IMG/VR virus record: IMGVR_UViG_3300015192_000033
Span: 1-20,995 of that record
DNA from: a virus
Reading direction: 5' to 3' (one strand)
DNA length: 20,995 bases
This document shows positions 20,833-20,995 of this stretch, one piece after another. Under the pieces are notes generated by a model that worked only from the letters and a program-made list of their open reading frames with translations, made no database searches and was not told the DNA's origin. The number at the start of each line of letters is the position of its first letter. The first letter of the stretch is position 1. Made by a program: the position numbers and the translations under genes.

Positions 20833-20995
20833 CGCCCTTGCTCCCCATCCCCCGCCTGCTCCGGCGCGGGCGGGGTGGCGGCGCGAAACGCGGCAATGGC
20901 GGCGGCGCCACCCCGCGACTTTCTATCTGCCGCGCGTTCGGTCATCGCCTTGACAACAATCTGCTGTAGCGCATCCCGTTCCGCCCGGTACCGCT
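20829..20995 (-). CDS. coiled-coil protein, 3' part only (truncated by the window edge)
   Basis: The 5' end lies beyond the window. The 54 visible residues begin RYRAERDALQQIVVKAMTER and end ATPPAPEQAGDGEQGR. They are identical at protein level to residues 91-144 of the gene at 19001-19435. The two base differences (20865 and 20868) are both third-position synonymous changes. The overlap with the next gene's ATG (ATGA) is the same as in the other copy. Confidence 0.7.
   Translation of the reverse strand, partial: RYRAERDALQQIVVKAMTERAADRKSRGGAAAIAAFRAATPPAPEQAGDGEQGR
20829..20995. repeat. 167-bp direct repeat, copy 2 (reaches the window end)
   Basis: This is the second copy of the repeat at 19001-19167 and it stops exactly at the last base of the window, so its true upstream limit cannot be seen. 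The remaining bases match copy 1, which suggests recent duplication or gene conversion. Confidence 0.9.

Overview
This window looks like part of a high-GC tailed bacteriophage or prophage of siphovirus type. It carries an almost complete, co-directional virion module: HK97-fold capsid genes, connector and neck genes, a tail tube gene, a frameshifted tail-chaperone pair, a tape measure gene, distal-tail and hub genes, and an endolysin. No integrase, terminase or portal gene is visible, so the phage genome continues beyond both ends. Nothing in the sequence fixes the host. The high GC and gene density suit many environmental bacteria, and a metagenomic phage contig is plausible.

Layout. Bases 1-2485 (+) hold a nonapeptide-repeat protein, two small structural proteins, a Mu gpF/SPP1 gp7-like minor head protein, a gp10-like neck protein and a 57-codon gene. 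Bases 2460-2591 hold a good sigma70-type promoter followed by a strong intrinsic terminator. All transcription into the capsid genes must therefore pass an attenuator-like site. Bases 2609-6149 (+) hold an HK97-type prohead protease with an unusual N-terminal domain of 27 cysteines at 4/3 spacing, the major capsid protein, a probable decoration protein and a small helical protein. Bases 6156-8398 (+) hold connector/neck genes and the tail tube. Bases 8424-8989 (+) hold the lambda G/GT-like pair with an in-frame C CCA AAA slippery site. Bases 8993-14146 (+) hold the tape measure, a distal-tail-like protein and a hub/Tal-like protein. Bases 14143-15990 (+) encode a three-module lysin: GH25, a second glycosidase-like barrel and an SH3-like tail.

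From 20995 down to 16032 all genes lie on the minus strand and converge on the lysin. They form a tight cassette, mostly with 4-nt ATGA overlaps, that looks like one translationally coupled operon. It encodes coiled-coil proteins, small zinc-finger-like proteins, an Rnl2-like RNA ligase, an HTH protein, a 42-residue membrane peptide, a phage ABA-sandwich protein and a two-helix membrane protein. A 167-bp near-perfect direct repeat carries the 3' end of one coiled-coil gene plus the ribosome binding site of its downstream neighbour. Its second copy ends exactly at the window edge.

The most unusual items are the copper-storage-like cysteine domain fused to the capsid maturation protease, the promoter-leader-terminator block in front of it, the probable programmed frameshift, and the lysin with a Shine-Dalgarno-preceded ATG at each module junction.
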